64,000 bases of DNA from G963556115 sp963667375 (GTDB lineage: Bacteria > Planctomycetota > SZUA-567), in NCBI GenBank assembly GCA_963667375.1, contig OY763323.1, forward strand, positions 3,658,001 to 3,722,000, read 5' to 3'. Positions 9,085-17,321 of the stretch are shown in pieces. The notes beneath the pieces were generated by a model. It was given only the letters and a program-made list of their open reading frames with translations, was not told the DNA's origin and made no database searches. The position numbers and the translations under genes were made by a program. The first letter of the stretch is position 1. Each line of letters begins with the position of its first letter.

Positions 9085-9867
9085 CTACTTATTGATCCCA
9101 GCCTTATCCGCGACCAGTACCCGCACCCCGCGGTCTTCAAACTGCTTACGCTGAACATCGGTTATCCCGTCATCGGTTACAATCCCGGAAACCTTGGTGA
9201 TATCACATAATACCGCAAAAGAAGAGTTCCCGATTTTGGTCGAATCAATGACCAGATACACTTCCTCCGCCGAATTTATCATCGCCCGCTTCACCGGTAT
9301 ATCCTTGAATCCCGGGAAGGTCAGACCGGAATCAACCGAGACTCCAACCGAAGCAATAAAGAGTTTATTAATATGTATCTCTTCAAAAAAATTAACCGCC
9401 CTCTCGCCTGACAGCGAAAGTGTCGGAGCCTGAAACTCACCACCGGGCATAAGAATTTTTATCGAGGGATTTGTTCCAAGTAAGAGCGCAATATTCAGCG
9501 CATTCGTTACTACCAGCAGATTATTCCTGCTTGCGATATTCTTCGCGATCTCGGTTGTTGTCGAACCGGAATCAAGAATAATCGCATCTCCATCTTTGAT
9601 TAATTCCGCAGCCTTCGCCCCAATCAGAATCTTTTTATCCATATTTTCCTGATGCTCTAGCGATAAAGACCGCACCTGCTCAGACATATGCTTTAAAAAG
9701 ACCCCTCCGTGCTCACGCACGACCAATCCTTCCTCCTCCAGTTTCGCCAGATCCTGTCTGATAGTAGGTTCGGAGACGCCAAAGGTTTCACTCAGAAAGC
9801 TGACCTTTGCCTGCCCCTCCTCACGCAGGAGAAAGTATATCTTCATTTGTCTCTGATTACTAAACAT
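9085..9867 (-). CDS. DeoR-family transcriptional regulator
   Basis: Protein of 260 residues, ATG preceded by GGAAAGGTG. N-terminal DeoR winged helix (VSFLSETFGVSEPTIRQDLA, HGGVF) in about the first 60 residues, then the sugar-phosphate-sensing DeoRC domain with DSGSTTTEIA and VVTNALNIA. Such proteins usually repress carbohydrate operons and are relieved by a phosphorylated intermediate. It lies just upstream of the ABC/SDR/dhaKL/rpiB unit on the same strand. A 13-base element is shared by its own upstream region and the promoter of that unit, so it probably controls both. Confidence 0.93.
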   Translation of the reverse strand: MFSNQRQMKIYFLLREEGQAKVSFLSETFGVSEPTIRQDLAKLEEEGLVVREHGGVFLKHMSEQVRSLSLEHQENMDKKILIGAKAAELIKDGDAIILDSGSTTTEIAKNIASRNNLLVVTNALNIALLLGTNPSIKILMPGGEFQAPTLSLSGERAVNFFEEIHINKLFIASVGVSVDSGLTFPGFKDIPVKRAMINSAEEVYLVIDSTKIGNSSFAVLCDITKVSGIVTDDGITDVQRKQFEDRGVRVLVADKAGINK

Positions 9868-9986
9868 TAACTACACCTTTCCACGCAACTTCTACACCAT
9901 TTTATGATCATGAAACCCCGCTAATCATAATGATATACAGATATTTTCAAGTCATTAAAACCGTCACCAATCCTTATATGCACACA

Positions 9987-10070
9987 ATTATACTTTACTG
10001 TATTTTCATTTGTAGTCAACATAGATATAAATTTAAAAAGTTAATAATTGAAAATAAAACAAATAAAACG
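9987..10070 (-). promoter_or_regulatory. deoR promoter region with candidate autoregulatory sites
   Basis: On the minus strand a TATAAT (9987-9992) lies about 120 bases upstream of deoR. TATTTTCATTTGT at 10001-10013 is identical to the element at 8325-8337. A related copy in inverse orientation lies at 10050-10070 (GAAAATAAAACAAATAAAAC). A TTGACT at 10014-10019 is 21 bases from the -10, longer than usual, so the -35 assignment is uncertain. Confidence 0.5.
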
Positions 10071-10560
10071 CATATATCACCAATTATTCTACCATAATAT
10101 CTGCCACAAAAGTACTGAATATCCCGATATTAACGCTTAAAATAGCAAATTAGCCTGGATATAAAAATAAAAAACGTGTAATAATAACCCGATTTTTTTT
10201 ACTTTTAAGTAATCTGCCAGCCGCAAAACTTGACATAATTCAACAGCCGGCAGACATTTTTCTATCCAATTTCCACTGCTAGCGGGCCGAAAACATACCG
10301 CTGCATACGGGATTTATAGGGCCTTGACACTGCAAGGCTCAGCATAACAACCTTATATTATCCGGTTAAACAGCGATATTTCAATAAAATCAAAATAAAA
10401 TTAATTTTTATTAAAAGAACTTCTATACCCTCGGCAAGTAATAGATGAAGTCCGATAATCTTCGGAAATGTCCGATAAGGGGAGCAACTTACACCAGTGA
10501 ACAACAATGTAAGCAGCTGGCACCGCAACAAAAGCCAGTTACCGGAATTTTTCAAAGGAG
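10071..10560. other. Divergent spacer before the ankyrin gene
   Basis: AT-rich sequence with no gene I can support. An 84-codon minus frame at 10358-10612 overlaps the ribosome site of the ankyrin gene and has no start context. The promoter of the ankyrin gene should be here but is not obvious. Confidence 0.45.
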
Positions 10561-10568
10561 GTAAAAAC

Positions 10569-11672
10569 ATGATTCGCAACACAACTCTGCTCAAATTTGC
10601 TCTGTTCTGCATAGTACTTATGCTCTGCCGTCCTGGCTACAGCAGTGAAAATATGAGCCTGGATCACAGCATGCTTGAAGCCGCTACCAAATCTGATTCA
10701 TTCGAACTGATCAAACTGAAATACCTGCTCAAGGAAGGGGCTGATATCAATGCCAGAACTCCGGATGGCCTCAGCGCCATTCACCTTGCCGCCAAGAGCA
10801 ATTCAAATCCTCAGGCAATTGAAATTCTAGTGAATTACGGCTGCAATCTCAACTCCCGCACCGAGTTGTCCAATCTTACCGGGGACGGACCACTAGCCGG
10901 AACGCCCTTATATTTTGCCTTATGCTATAATCCGAATTATCAGGTAATCGAAATCATTCTCGATCATCTGCCCCAGCAGCAGTATCCGCTTTACGCACTG
11001 GTCAGCCTTGCCGCCCGTAACCCCAACGCAGCGATAGTCACCAATCTCTATAAACATCTGCTCAATGAACTGCTGCTGAAATCCGCGGTGAACCCCAACA
11101 CCACCGTCATTGCCGACTTCATCAGACAGGGTGCAGATGTTGACGCAGCCCCAAACAATCAGCAGACAACACCGCTCTATGTGGCAATTGAAGCGAACAA
11201 CCTCAATGGTGTCCGCTACCTGTTACAGGCCGGAGCTGATATAGAGCTGCAATGCGGCCGGAAGCAACCGCTGCTGCTCACAGCCGCGGCAAATATAAAT
11301 TCCTCCGCAACGGCACAAATAATCAAGCAGCTTATCCTCCATGGCTGCAACCCCGACACCACCGATCGCCACGGCAATACCGCCCTGCATCTGGCGGTAA
11401 AACAGGCAACATCATTATATAATAATGAATACAAGACCTATCCGCTGAATGTTATCAGAGAACTGCTGAATTTCGGTGCCGATATAAATATCCGCAACCA
11501 TTATGGAGAGACCCCGCTGGAATACGCTCAAAGCCACCTTAAAAGCCTCAGTGGCGGGGAAAATCTTTCCGGGGAAGTCCTTATCCTGCTGAATCAGGCC
11601 GGAAAAGAGCGTAAACAGCAGCTTTCACAGCGCCAGGCCATGCTTGAAAACAGAACGGAAAGTACCCCGTAA
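10569..11672 (+). CDS. Secreted ankyrin-repeat protein
   Basis: Protein of 367 residues. The ATG at 10569 follows a near-perfect AAAGGAGGT site; the longer frame from GTG at 10497 is unlikely. A hydrophobic N-terminus (LLKFALFCIVLMLCRPGYSS) looks like a signal peptide, so the protein is probably exported. Ankyrin-type repeats can be recognised at DGLSAIHLAAKSNSN, GTPLYFALCYNPN, TTPLYVAIEANNLNGVRYLL, GNTALHLAVKQA and YGETPLEYAQSHL, usually ending in GADI or GCNLN loops. Ankyrin repeats mediate protein binding. It is a lone plus-strand gene between minus-strand units, and I see no partner that would reveal its role. Confidence 0.88.
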   Translation: MIRNTTLLKFALFCIVLMLCRPGYSSENMSLDHSMLEAATKSDSFELIKLKYLLKEGADINARTPDGLSAIHLAAKSNSNPQAIEILVNYGCNLNSRTELSNLTGDGPLAGTPLYFALCYNPNYQVIEIILDHLPQQQYPLYALVSLAARNPNAAIVTNLYKHLLNELLLKSAVNPNTTVIADFIRQGADVDAAPNNQQTTPLYVAIEANNLNGVRYLLQAGADIELQCGRKQPLLLTAAANINSSATAQIIKQLILHGCNPDTTDRHGNTALHLAVKQATSLYNNEYKTYPLNVIRELLNFGADINIRNHYGETPLEYAQSHLKSLSGGENLSGEVLILLNQAGKERKQQLSQRQAMLENRTESTP

Positions 11673-11732
11673 GCGGCAGCATCCGCAGGATGCAGACGAG
11701 CTCTCGCTGCTCCGCCGCCGGTACCGGTATGA

Positions 11733-12668
11733 TTACAGCTGCCGGCGGCACGCCCGGAGATCATCATCCGCCGCCGCAGACTCAGTGCTGCCGGTTAAAA
11801 TAAACTGGCTGCCCAGCACCAGCGCACACCCTGCCCAGCCCCAGAGATCAAGCCTTTCCCCTATAACAAGCAGTGCCATGAATGCCGCGACGACAGGTTC
11901 CAGCAGCGTTACTGCCGTCGCGGTACTCGCCCGGATACGTGCCAGACCGTAGCCGAAACAGAGATAGCCGAAAAACATTGGAACTATTATAAGATACAGG
12001 TTGACCAGCAGATTATTCCAGCTATGCAGAATAGTTCCTCCGGTCAGCAGGAGTACAGGCAGCAGTAGAACTCCGCCACAACCGAAGGTCGCTCCCATCG
12101 CCGCCCGGGCATGCAGTCCGAGAGCTATAACCTTATGCGAGCTCCAGGAATAATACGCATAGGTCACTCCGGCGACGAGTCCGAGAGCCGAACCTGCCAG
12201 AATAGCCTCCGGCGACCGTGAGGTAAGAGCAGTGAGTGCCGACGATATTGAGAGCAACAGCATACCCAGTATACCGAGCAGTGCCCCACTGACCCAGCGC
12301 CGGCTCAAAACCGCCCCTTCGGCAAAATACTCGATAAGCGCTGAAAATACCGGAGCGGATCCTATTGAAATAAGAGTTCCGATAGTCACACCGGCCAGCC
12401 GCATTGCGGTATAAAATGCCAGCGGATAAAGCGCTACCGCCAGTCCCCCGGCAAGTACCAGCCGGCGCTGCGCCCACAGTTCCCGGCGCTGCCGGTAAAG
12501 CAAAGGCAGCGCATAAAGCGCCTGCAGCAGACCTCCCAACCCCATAGCTGCGGCCCCTACCGCCAGGCCGCTCACCTCCGGCGCGAGTGAGGAGGCGGTA
12601 CCGGTTGTTCCCCAGAGTACAGATGCCGCCACCACCGCTAACACACCCCTGTACTTACTATTCTTCAT
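11733..12668 (-). CDS. EamA/DMT-family membrane transporter
   Basis: Protein of 311 residues from ATG 12668; the longer frame to 12752 runs back into the TetR gene. About ten hydrophobic segments in two EamA halves (first half ASVLWGTTGTASSL; second half GSALGLVAGVTYAYYSW; late motif TATAVTLLEPVVAAFMALL). Drug/metabolite transporters of this type mostly export small metabolites. Its start overlaps the end of the TetR gene by 11 bases, so the two are translated together and the TetR protein probably regulates the exporter. Substrate unknown. Codon use is more GC-rich than the neighbours. Confidence 0.88.
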   Translation of the reverse strand: MKNSKYRGVLAVVAASVLWGTTGTASSLAPEVSGLAVGAAAMGLGGLLQALYALPLLYRQRRELWAQRRLVLAGGLAVALYPLAFYTAMRLAGVTIGTLISIGSAPVFSALIEYFAEGAVLSRRWVSGALLGILGMLLLSISSALTALTSRSPEAILAGSALGLVAGVTYAYYSWSSHKVIALGLHARAAMGATFGCGGVLLLPVLLLTGGTILHSWNNLLVNLYLIIVPMFFGYLCFGYGLARIRASTATAVTLLEPVVAAFMALLVIGERLDLWGWAGCALVLGSQFILTGSTESAAADDDLRACRRQL

Positions 12669-13266
12669 GCGGCACGTTATATCCTTCCAGCAGATCACGC
12701 GCGATCTTCTCGGCCGCGACCAGCGCGTCTCGACGCCCCTCAAGCCCGCCACGGATTACCGCCCCCTCCAGCAAGAATGACAGATGCCGGGCAAGAAGCC
12801 GCCTGTTTCCAGACCCGCTTACTGCTAAATGCTTGAGATTAACGAATATTATCTCTTCAATCTCCTCTTTATGCCGCCGTATCGCTTCACGCGCCGACGC
12901 TCCCGCTGGAAATTCCGCCGCCGCATTGAGCAGACCGCAACCCCGAAAACCCTGCTCATAAACTATACCCGCATGATCAATATAAGCTTTGAAAACAGCG
13001 AGTATCCGCTCTACAGGTGACTTCGCCCTGCGCTCACGCTTGCGGAAAAGTTCCAGCCACTCCTGGTGACGCAGTTCGATATACTCAGCAATAAGCTCTG
13101 CCTTGGAACCAAAATTATTATACAGACTCTTCCGGGCCACCCCCGCACGCTCAATGATCATGTCAATCCCGGTTGCAGCGATTCCCCGATCATAAAATAA
13201 CACCCGCGCCGCTGCAAGCAGACGTTCCCTGGCAGTCATATTATCTGTATTACTGTTATTAGCCAT
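12658..13266 (-). CDS. TetR-family repressor of the EamA exporter
   Basis: Protein of 202 residues; ATG 13266 has GGAG upstream, while the TTG at 13278 lacks a site. N-terminal TetR helix-turn-helix (RERLLAAARVLFYDRGIAAT, then IERAGVARKSLYNNFGSKAEL) in about residues 12-60, then a helical ligand domain with FRGCGLLNAAAEF. The FRGCGLLNAAAE stretch with its single Cys is common in TetR regulators that answer to electrophiles or aromatic compounds, which is only suggestive. It overlaps the transporter gene, and a palindrome over its own promoter predicts autorepression. Confidence 0.92.
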   Translation of the reverse strand: MANNSNTDNMTARERLLAAARVLFYDRGIAATGIDMIIERAGVARKSLYNNFGSKAELIAEYIELRHQEWLELFRKRERRAKSPVERILAVFKAYIDHAGIVYEQGFRGCGLLNAAAEFPAGASAREAIRRHKEEIEEIIFVNLKHLAVSGSGNRRLLARHLSFLLEGAVIRGGLEGRRDALVAAEKIARDLLEGYNVPHEE

Positions 13267-13284
13267 CAGACACTCCAATACTTA

Positions 13285-13324
13285 GTAGACAGACCAGTCT
13301 ACCTACTTAATCGGATTTTGTCAA
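13285..13324 (-). promoter_or_regulatory. TetR/EamA promoter with overlapping palindromic operator
   Basis: On the minus strand TTGACA (13319-13324), 17-base spacer, TAGACT (13296-13301). The inverted repeat GTAGAC-N6-GTCTAC (13285-13302) covers the -10. TetR-family operators of the TAGAC-N-GTCTA kind are common, so self-repression is likely. Confidence 0.78.
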
Positions 13325-13510
13325 GTCTTTTCTTTAGCAGCAGCTTCTGCTCAAGCTTTCTGGACATCTAAAATTAATTCACCCCATAACATAAAGCGGA
13401 GTATTCAGCCGTTACTGCACCTTTACCGCTACCATATACGTCAAAATTTAAACAACCTGAAGCACCGGCTTTCACTGGAGAACCCGTATTTATCGCGTCT
13501 CACATTACAC

Positions 13511-13558
13511 AAAAAAAAGCGCCATGCCACAAACACACAAAGTTCATGACACAGCGCT
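13511..13558 (-). terminator. Terminator of the first TRAP operon
   Basis: AGCGC (13518-13522) pairs with GCGCT (13554-13558), with a secondary CATG/CATG pairing inside. On the minus strand it is followed by eight T residues. The rest of the spacer (13325-13616) shows no gene. Confidence 0.7.
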
Positions 13559-13616
13559 GAGAACAGAATAGCTTTAAATGGACAGTAATCCTACACTGTT
13601 ACTTTATATTATATTA

Positions 13617-14903
13617 CTAAAAACTTGAAACAAAGGTTGTTATTCCGGGAATATATGATATCAGAATCAGCAGTATTGCAAACAGCGCATAATACGGCGT
13701 CGCCGATTTCAGGAAATCCTTGACCTTGCATCCCGTCGTACCGCAGGTTACAAACATCACCGTACCGAGCGGCGGAGTCAGAGTCCCCAGAGCCATATTG
13801 AACATGAAGATAAAGGCGAACTGAATATCATTGATACCGAAAGTCCGTGCCGCCGGCACCAGCAGCGGTACCAGAACGATTGTCGCCGCATTACCCTCAA
13901 CGAACATCCCGACAATCAGCAGGAAGATATTGACCATCAGAATAAAGACATACTTGCTGCCGGCGACGGTTACAATCCACTGCGTGAGATTTTGCGGTAT
14001 ACGCTCCTTGGTCAGCACCCATCCCAGCACCGAAGCCGCACCTACAATCAGCATTATTACCCCGGTAGTGGTCATCGTCTCTTCCATACCCTTGAGGAAC
14101 ATCCGTAAAGTTATCTCGCGGTAGATTATCCCGAGAAACAGCGCATAAGCTATCGCTACCGCCCCGGCTTCAGTCGGAGTGAAGAGACTAAGCCTGATTC
14201 CACCGATGATGATAATCGGCAGACACAACGGCAGTATCGCCGGCTTTGCCGCCTGCCAGAGATCCGCCCCGGTAATCCGCTTGGAATACGCAGGAGTATA
14301 CCCGATCTTTCTTGAATATATCGAGGTGAAGATCATCATCGCCGCACACATCAGCACCCCAACGAGAAAACCGGTCATAAAGAGCTTGCCCACAGAGACA
14401 TTGGCAATCGAACCGTAAAGGATCATGGCAATCCCCGGTGGAATCATCGGCGTAATAAGTGACGAGAACGCAGTAATAACCGAGGAGAACGGTTTGGACA
14501 TCCCTGCCCGCTCCATCTCCGGCACCAGCATCTTCGCCTCCATCGCCGCGTCCGCGAGATTGGAACCGGAAAGCCCGCCCATCAGTGTAGAGAGCAGAAT
14601 ATTAACCTGCGCCAGCCCGCCCCACATGCTTCCGGTCAGCACCTTGCAGAAATCCATTATTCTCTTGGTAACCCCGGTATAGTTCATAAAGACCCCGGCT
14701 CCGACGAAAAACGGAATAGCCAGCAGTGGTATACTTTCAATACCGGCGACAAAACGCTGGACAAACATGGTGCAGCCAAGTCTTGGAGACAACAGAAAAT
14801 AGAGTGCCGTACCTGCAGATAACGAGATAAATACCGGAACCTTGAGCAGCAGACAGCTGAGCAGCACAACCAAGGCGATTGTAATAATTAATACCGATGT
14901 CAT
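13617..14903 (-). CDS. dctM: TRAP transporter large permease (DctM)
   Basis: Protein of 428 residues with about twelve hydrophobic segments; DctM signatures include PPGIAMILYGSIANVSVGKL and FTPTEAGAVAIAYALF. It drives Na+- or proton-coupled uptake of an organic acid with DctQ and the binding protein. Its start codon overlaps the DctQ stop by one base. It is the last gene of the unit ADH-isomerase-dctP-dctQ-dctM. The unit shares a GntR palindrome with the uxaB promoter, so a hexuronate or aldonate is the likely substrate. Confidence 0.93.
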   Translation of the reverse strand: MTSVLIITIALVVLLSCLLLKVPVFISLSAGTALYFLLSPRLGCTMFVQRFVAGIESIPLLAIPFFVGAGVFMNYTGVTKRIMDFCKVLTGSMWGGLAQVNILLSTLMGGLSGSNLADAAMEAKMLVPEMERAGMSKPFSSVITAFSSLITPMIPPGIAMILYGSIANVSVGKLFMTGFLVGVLMCAAMMIFTSIYSRKIGYTPAYSKRITGADLWQAAKPAILPLCLPIIIIGGIRLSLFTPTEAGAVAIAYALFLGIIYREITLRMFLKGMEETMTTTGVIMLIVGAASVLGWVLTKERIPQNLTQWIVTVAGSKYVFILMVNIFLLIVGMFVEGNAATIVLVPLLVPAARTFGINDIQFAFIFMFNMALGTLTPPLGTVMFVTCGTTGCKVKDFLKSATPYYALFAILLILISYIPGITTFVSSF

Positions 14904-15412
14904 CAGTCTTCCTTTCCTTCTTCACTCTGCGCAAACATACTCCGCAATGCCTTACCCTCAGTGAAGGCAAAATTCACCAGCATAAACAGGCATCCCGCAG
15001 GGAAAGCCAGGTAAATATACTGCACAGGAATCTGGAGCACACTGGTAACACGCCCGATGGACGCCATCTTTACTATATAACAAGCTCCCTGAATTACCAT
15101 GAAGATCAGCACCGCCGCGGTAACCAGATATATCAGTACATGAAACTGCTTCCTCAGACGCTCCGGCATCGCGTCAACTATGATTTCAATCGCCACATGA
15201 CAGCGCTTTCTGAAGGCCACACTCCCCCCGAAGAAAACACCCCAGACGATAAGAATCATCTGCATCTCCTCCAGCCAGGTTATCGGATTATTAAACACAT
15301 ATCTCCTGATCACCCCGAAGACCGTCAGCAGCACCAGCGCACTGATACTAAGACCGGCAATTATATAGTCCAGCTTGAGATAATCTCTAAATTCGTTATT
15401 CTTACTGCCCAT
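14903..15412 (-). CDS. dctQ: TRAP transporter small permease (DctQ)
   Basis: Protein of 169 residues with four hydrophobic segments. The DctQ pattern RRYVFNNPITWLEEMQMILI sits between the first and second segments. It bridges the binding protein and DctM. It lies 38 bases after dctP and overlaps dctM. Unlike most binding-protein genes here, no stem-loop separates dctP from dctQ. Confidence 0.9.
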   Translation of the reverse strand: MGSKNNEFRDYLKLDYIIAGLSISALVLLTVFGVIRRYVFNNPITWLEEMQMILIVWGVFFGGSVAFRKRCHVAIEIIVDAMPERLRKQFHVLIYLVTAAVLIFMVIQGACYIVKMASIGRVTSVLQIPVQYIYLAFPAGCLFMLVNFAFTEGKALRSMFAQSEEGKED

Positions 15413-15450
15413 TAAAACTTATCCTTTCCCAAAGATCAGACGCACCCGCG

Positions 15451-16440
15451 CTATTTATTCATGATCTTCTGAATTCTGTCGTACAGACCAGGAGTCCACT
15501 GCTTACCCATTACCTCATAAAATGACTTGGCAGCGTCCTTCCACTCTTTGTAGTCCGCAAGCGTAATTGTCACTCCAGCCTTCTCAAATTCAGCCAACAG
15601 TTCCTGTTCCTTATCAGCCGCGAGCTTATTCTGATAGTCACCGGCTTCTCTAGCTGTCTTCATCAGCAGTTCCTGCTGCTCAGGAGTCAGAGTATCGAAG
15701 AATGACTTGGCACATACAACAATATTAATGGTCTTGTTATGAGCATCCATCAGCAGATACTTTGCAATCTCCTGATATCTGCCGCCATAGAGGGTTGTGA
15801 GAGGATTCTCAAGACCGTCGATGGTTCCGTTCTGCAGTGCAGGATAAACATCACCCAGAGCCATAGGAGTAGGAGACGCGCCGATAGCTTCCCAGGCCTT
15901 GATAAAGGTTTCTGCCTGTACCACACGAATCTTCTTGCCTGCTATATCAGCCGGATGCTTAACCAGCATTGTAGTCATGGTGTTTCTGTCACCATAGCGC
16001 CAGTTAGTGGCGAGAACCTTGATATTCTTCTTCTCAAGAAGCTTTTCCTGCTCCTTGAACCAGTCACTGCTGTAAATTTTGGCAACCTGATCCCAGTTTT
16101 CAAAGAGATAAGGTCCCATAAGGATCTGCAGATCCTTTACTCCCAGATCAGCGAAGTAAGCAACATCGGTAGAAGTTATCACTGACTGACCTGAAACTAC
16201 CTGATCGATAGTATCCTTGGTAGAACCGAGCTGGTCTGATGGGAAGACATAAATCTTCATAGTTCCCTTGCTCTGTTCTTCCAGTATCTTAGCCCAGTAT
16301 TCATGTGCTTTACCATAAGGCATTTCAATAGTAGGACCAAAACCGGCATCCATTTCAATAACATCTGCCGCATTTGCAGAGTATCCGGCTAGAAATACCA
16401 TTGCAAAGGCAACAGCTAGAACTGCTAACATTTTTTTCAT
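15451..16440 (-). CDS. dctP: TRAP transporter solute-binding protein (DctP), probable sugar acid
   Basis: Protein of 329 residues from ATG 16440, which has a strong GGAGGAG site; the longer frame has none. Signal peptide MKKMLAVLAVAFAMVFLAGY with cleavage near ANA. DctP family features: GQSVITSTDVAYFADL, IRVVQAETFIKAWEAIGASP, and ALQNGTIDGLENPLTTLY, where a conserved Arg binds the ligand carboxylate. The relation to hexuronate uptake comes from the neighbouring dehydrogenase and the shared GntR operator, not from residues I can assign. Confidence 0.92.
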   Translation of the reverse strand: MKKMLAVLAVAFAMVFLAGYSANAADVIEMDAGFGPTIEMPYGKAHEYWAKILEEQSKGTMKIYVFPSDQLGSTKDTIDQVVSGQSVITSTDVAYFADLGVKDLQILMGPYLFENWDQVAKIYSSDWFKEQEKLLEKKNIKVLATNWRYGDRNTMTTMLVKHPADIAGKKIRVVQAETFIKAWEAIGASPTPMALGDVYPALQNGTIDGLENPLTTLYGGRYQEIAKYLLMDAHNKTINIVVCAKSFFDTLTPEQQELLMKTAREAGDYQNKLAADKEQELLAEFEKAGVTITLADYKEWKDAAKSFYEVMGKQWTPGLYDRIQKIMNK

Positions 16441-16482
16441 AATTAAACTCCTCCAAACAATAATACTGCAAACAAACATAAA

Positions 16483-17283
16483 TTATAATTGCCGCATAAA
16501 TTTTAGACCAGCAATTATTGACGATTTTTCCTGTTTTGGATTGAAACATTCCATTGACATGCTTTTTTCATAGCCGATAGTGTCAAGAGCCTTCTTGAAT
16601 GACACGAAATCAAAGGTTCCGCTTCCAGGGTGCAGACGAGTATTGTCAGCCGTATGAATATGCCCCAGAATACCCTTGAGTGAAGCGACACTGTCATAAA
16701 CCGAAACCTCTTCAATATTCATGTGGAAGGTATCGATATGAACCTGCAGCGACGGGCTGTTAATCTTGCGTACCAGCCCGGCCATAGCAGCAATGCTGTT
16801 AAAGAATGGCAGCTCATAACGGTTGATGGTCTCAAGCACCAGTACGGTGTTGCACTCTTCAGCATAGGTGATTACCGGCTGCAGACTCTCAATAAACAGT
16901 TTCTCATAAGCGTCAACCGGCAGTTTACCCTCATTTTTACCGCGAATACTGCCGATAATAACCGCTGCCTTCAGTTTCTGAGCCAGCTCAATATATACCT
17001 TGAGCTTTTCCTGTGATTTTGCGATTACCGCTTTATCATCAGAGGTCAGAGAGAGACCGTATTTACCACAGGATAGCCCTGTGCCCACCGCTGAAATAGC
17101 CAGTTTACCAGCGGTCACCTCCAGCACCATAGCAACATCAACCTTCTCCGGATCGGCCATATGAATCTCTACGGTATCAGCCCCGACTTCTATCGCTTCC
17201 AGCAGGTTGGCTTTAAGATCACCACTGCGCAGACAGGGATAGCCGGTAACCTCTCCGACCACTATGGTATAACCATATTGCAT
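16483..17283 (-). CDS. Xylose-isomerase-like TIM-barrel protein
   Basis: Protein of 266 residues, ATG after AGAGGAA. It belongs to the sugar-phosphate isomerase/epimerase (AP endonuclease 2) superfamily. The usual metal-ligand strands are visible: LETINRYE, HIDTFHMN, HIHTADN and the late SMECF. Enzymes of this fold isomerise or epimerise ketoses, hydroxypyruvate or inosose. It lies between the zinc dehydrogenase and the TRAP binding protein, so it probably acts on an intermediate of the imported acid. No uxaC (uronate isomerase) is in the window, and this protein is not related to UxaC; the exact reaction is unknown. Confidence 0.82.
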   Translation of the reverse strand: MQYGYTIVVGEVTGYPCLRSGDLKANLLEAIEVGADTVEIHMADPEKVDVAMVLEVTAGKLAISAVGTGLSCGKYGLSLTSDDKAVIAKSQEKLKVYIELAQKLKAAVIIGSIRGKNEGKLPVDAYEKLFIESLQPVITYAEECNTVLVLETINRYELPFFNSIAAMAGLVRKINSPSLQVHIDTFHMNIEEVSVYDSVASLKGILGHIHTADNTRLHPGSGTFDFVSFKKALDTIGYEKSMSMECFNPKQEKSSIIAGLKFMRQL

Positions 17284-17321
17284 ATAATTCCTCTTTCCTT
17301 AAATATCAAACATCCGAGGTC

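Noticed and set aside
11714..11749. GCCGCCGG/CCGGCGGC inverted repeat near the 3' end of the EamA gene
   Set aside because: It lies partly inside coding sequence and has no T run; not supported as a terminator.
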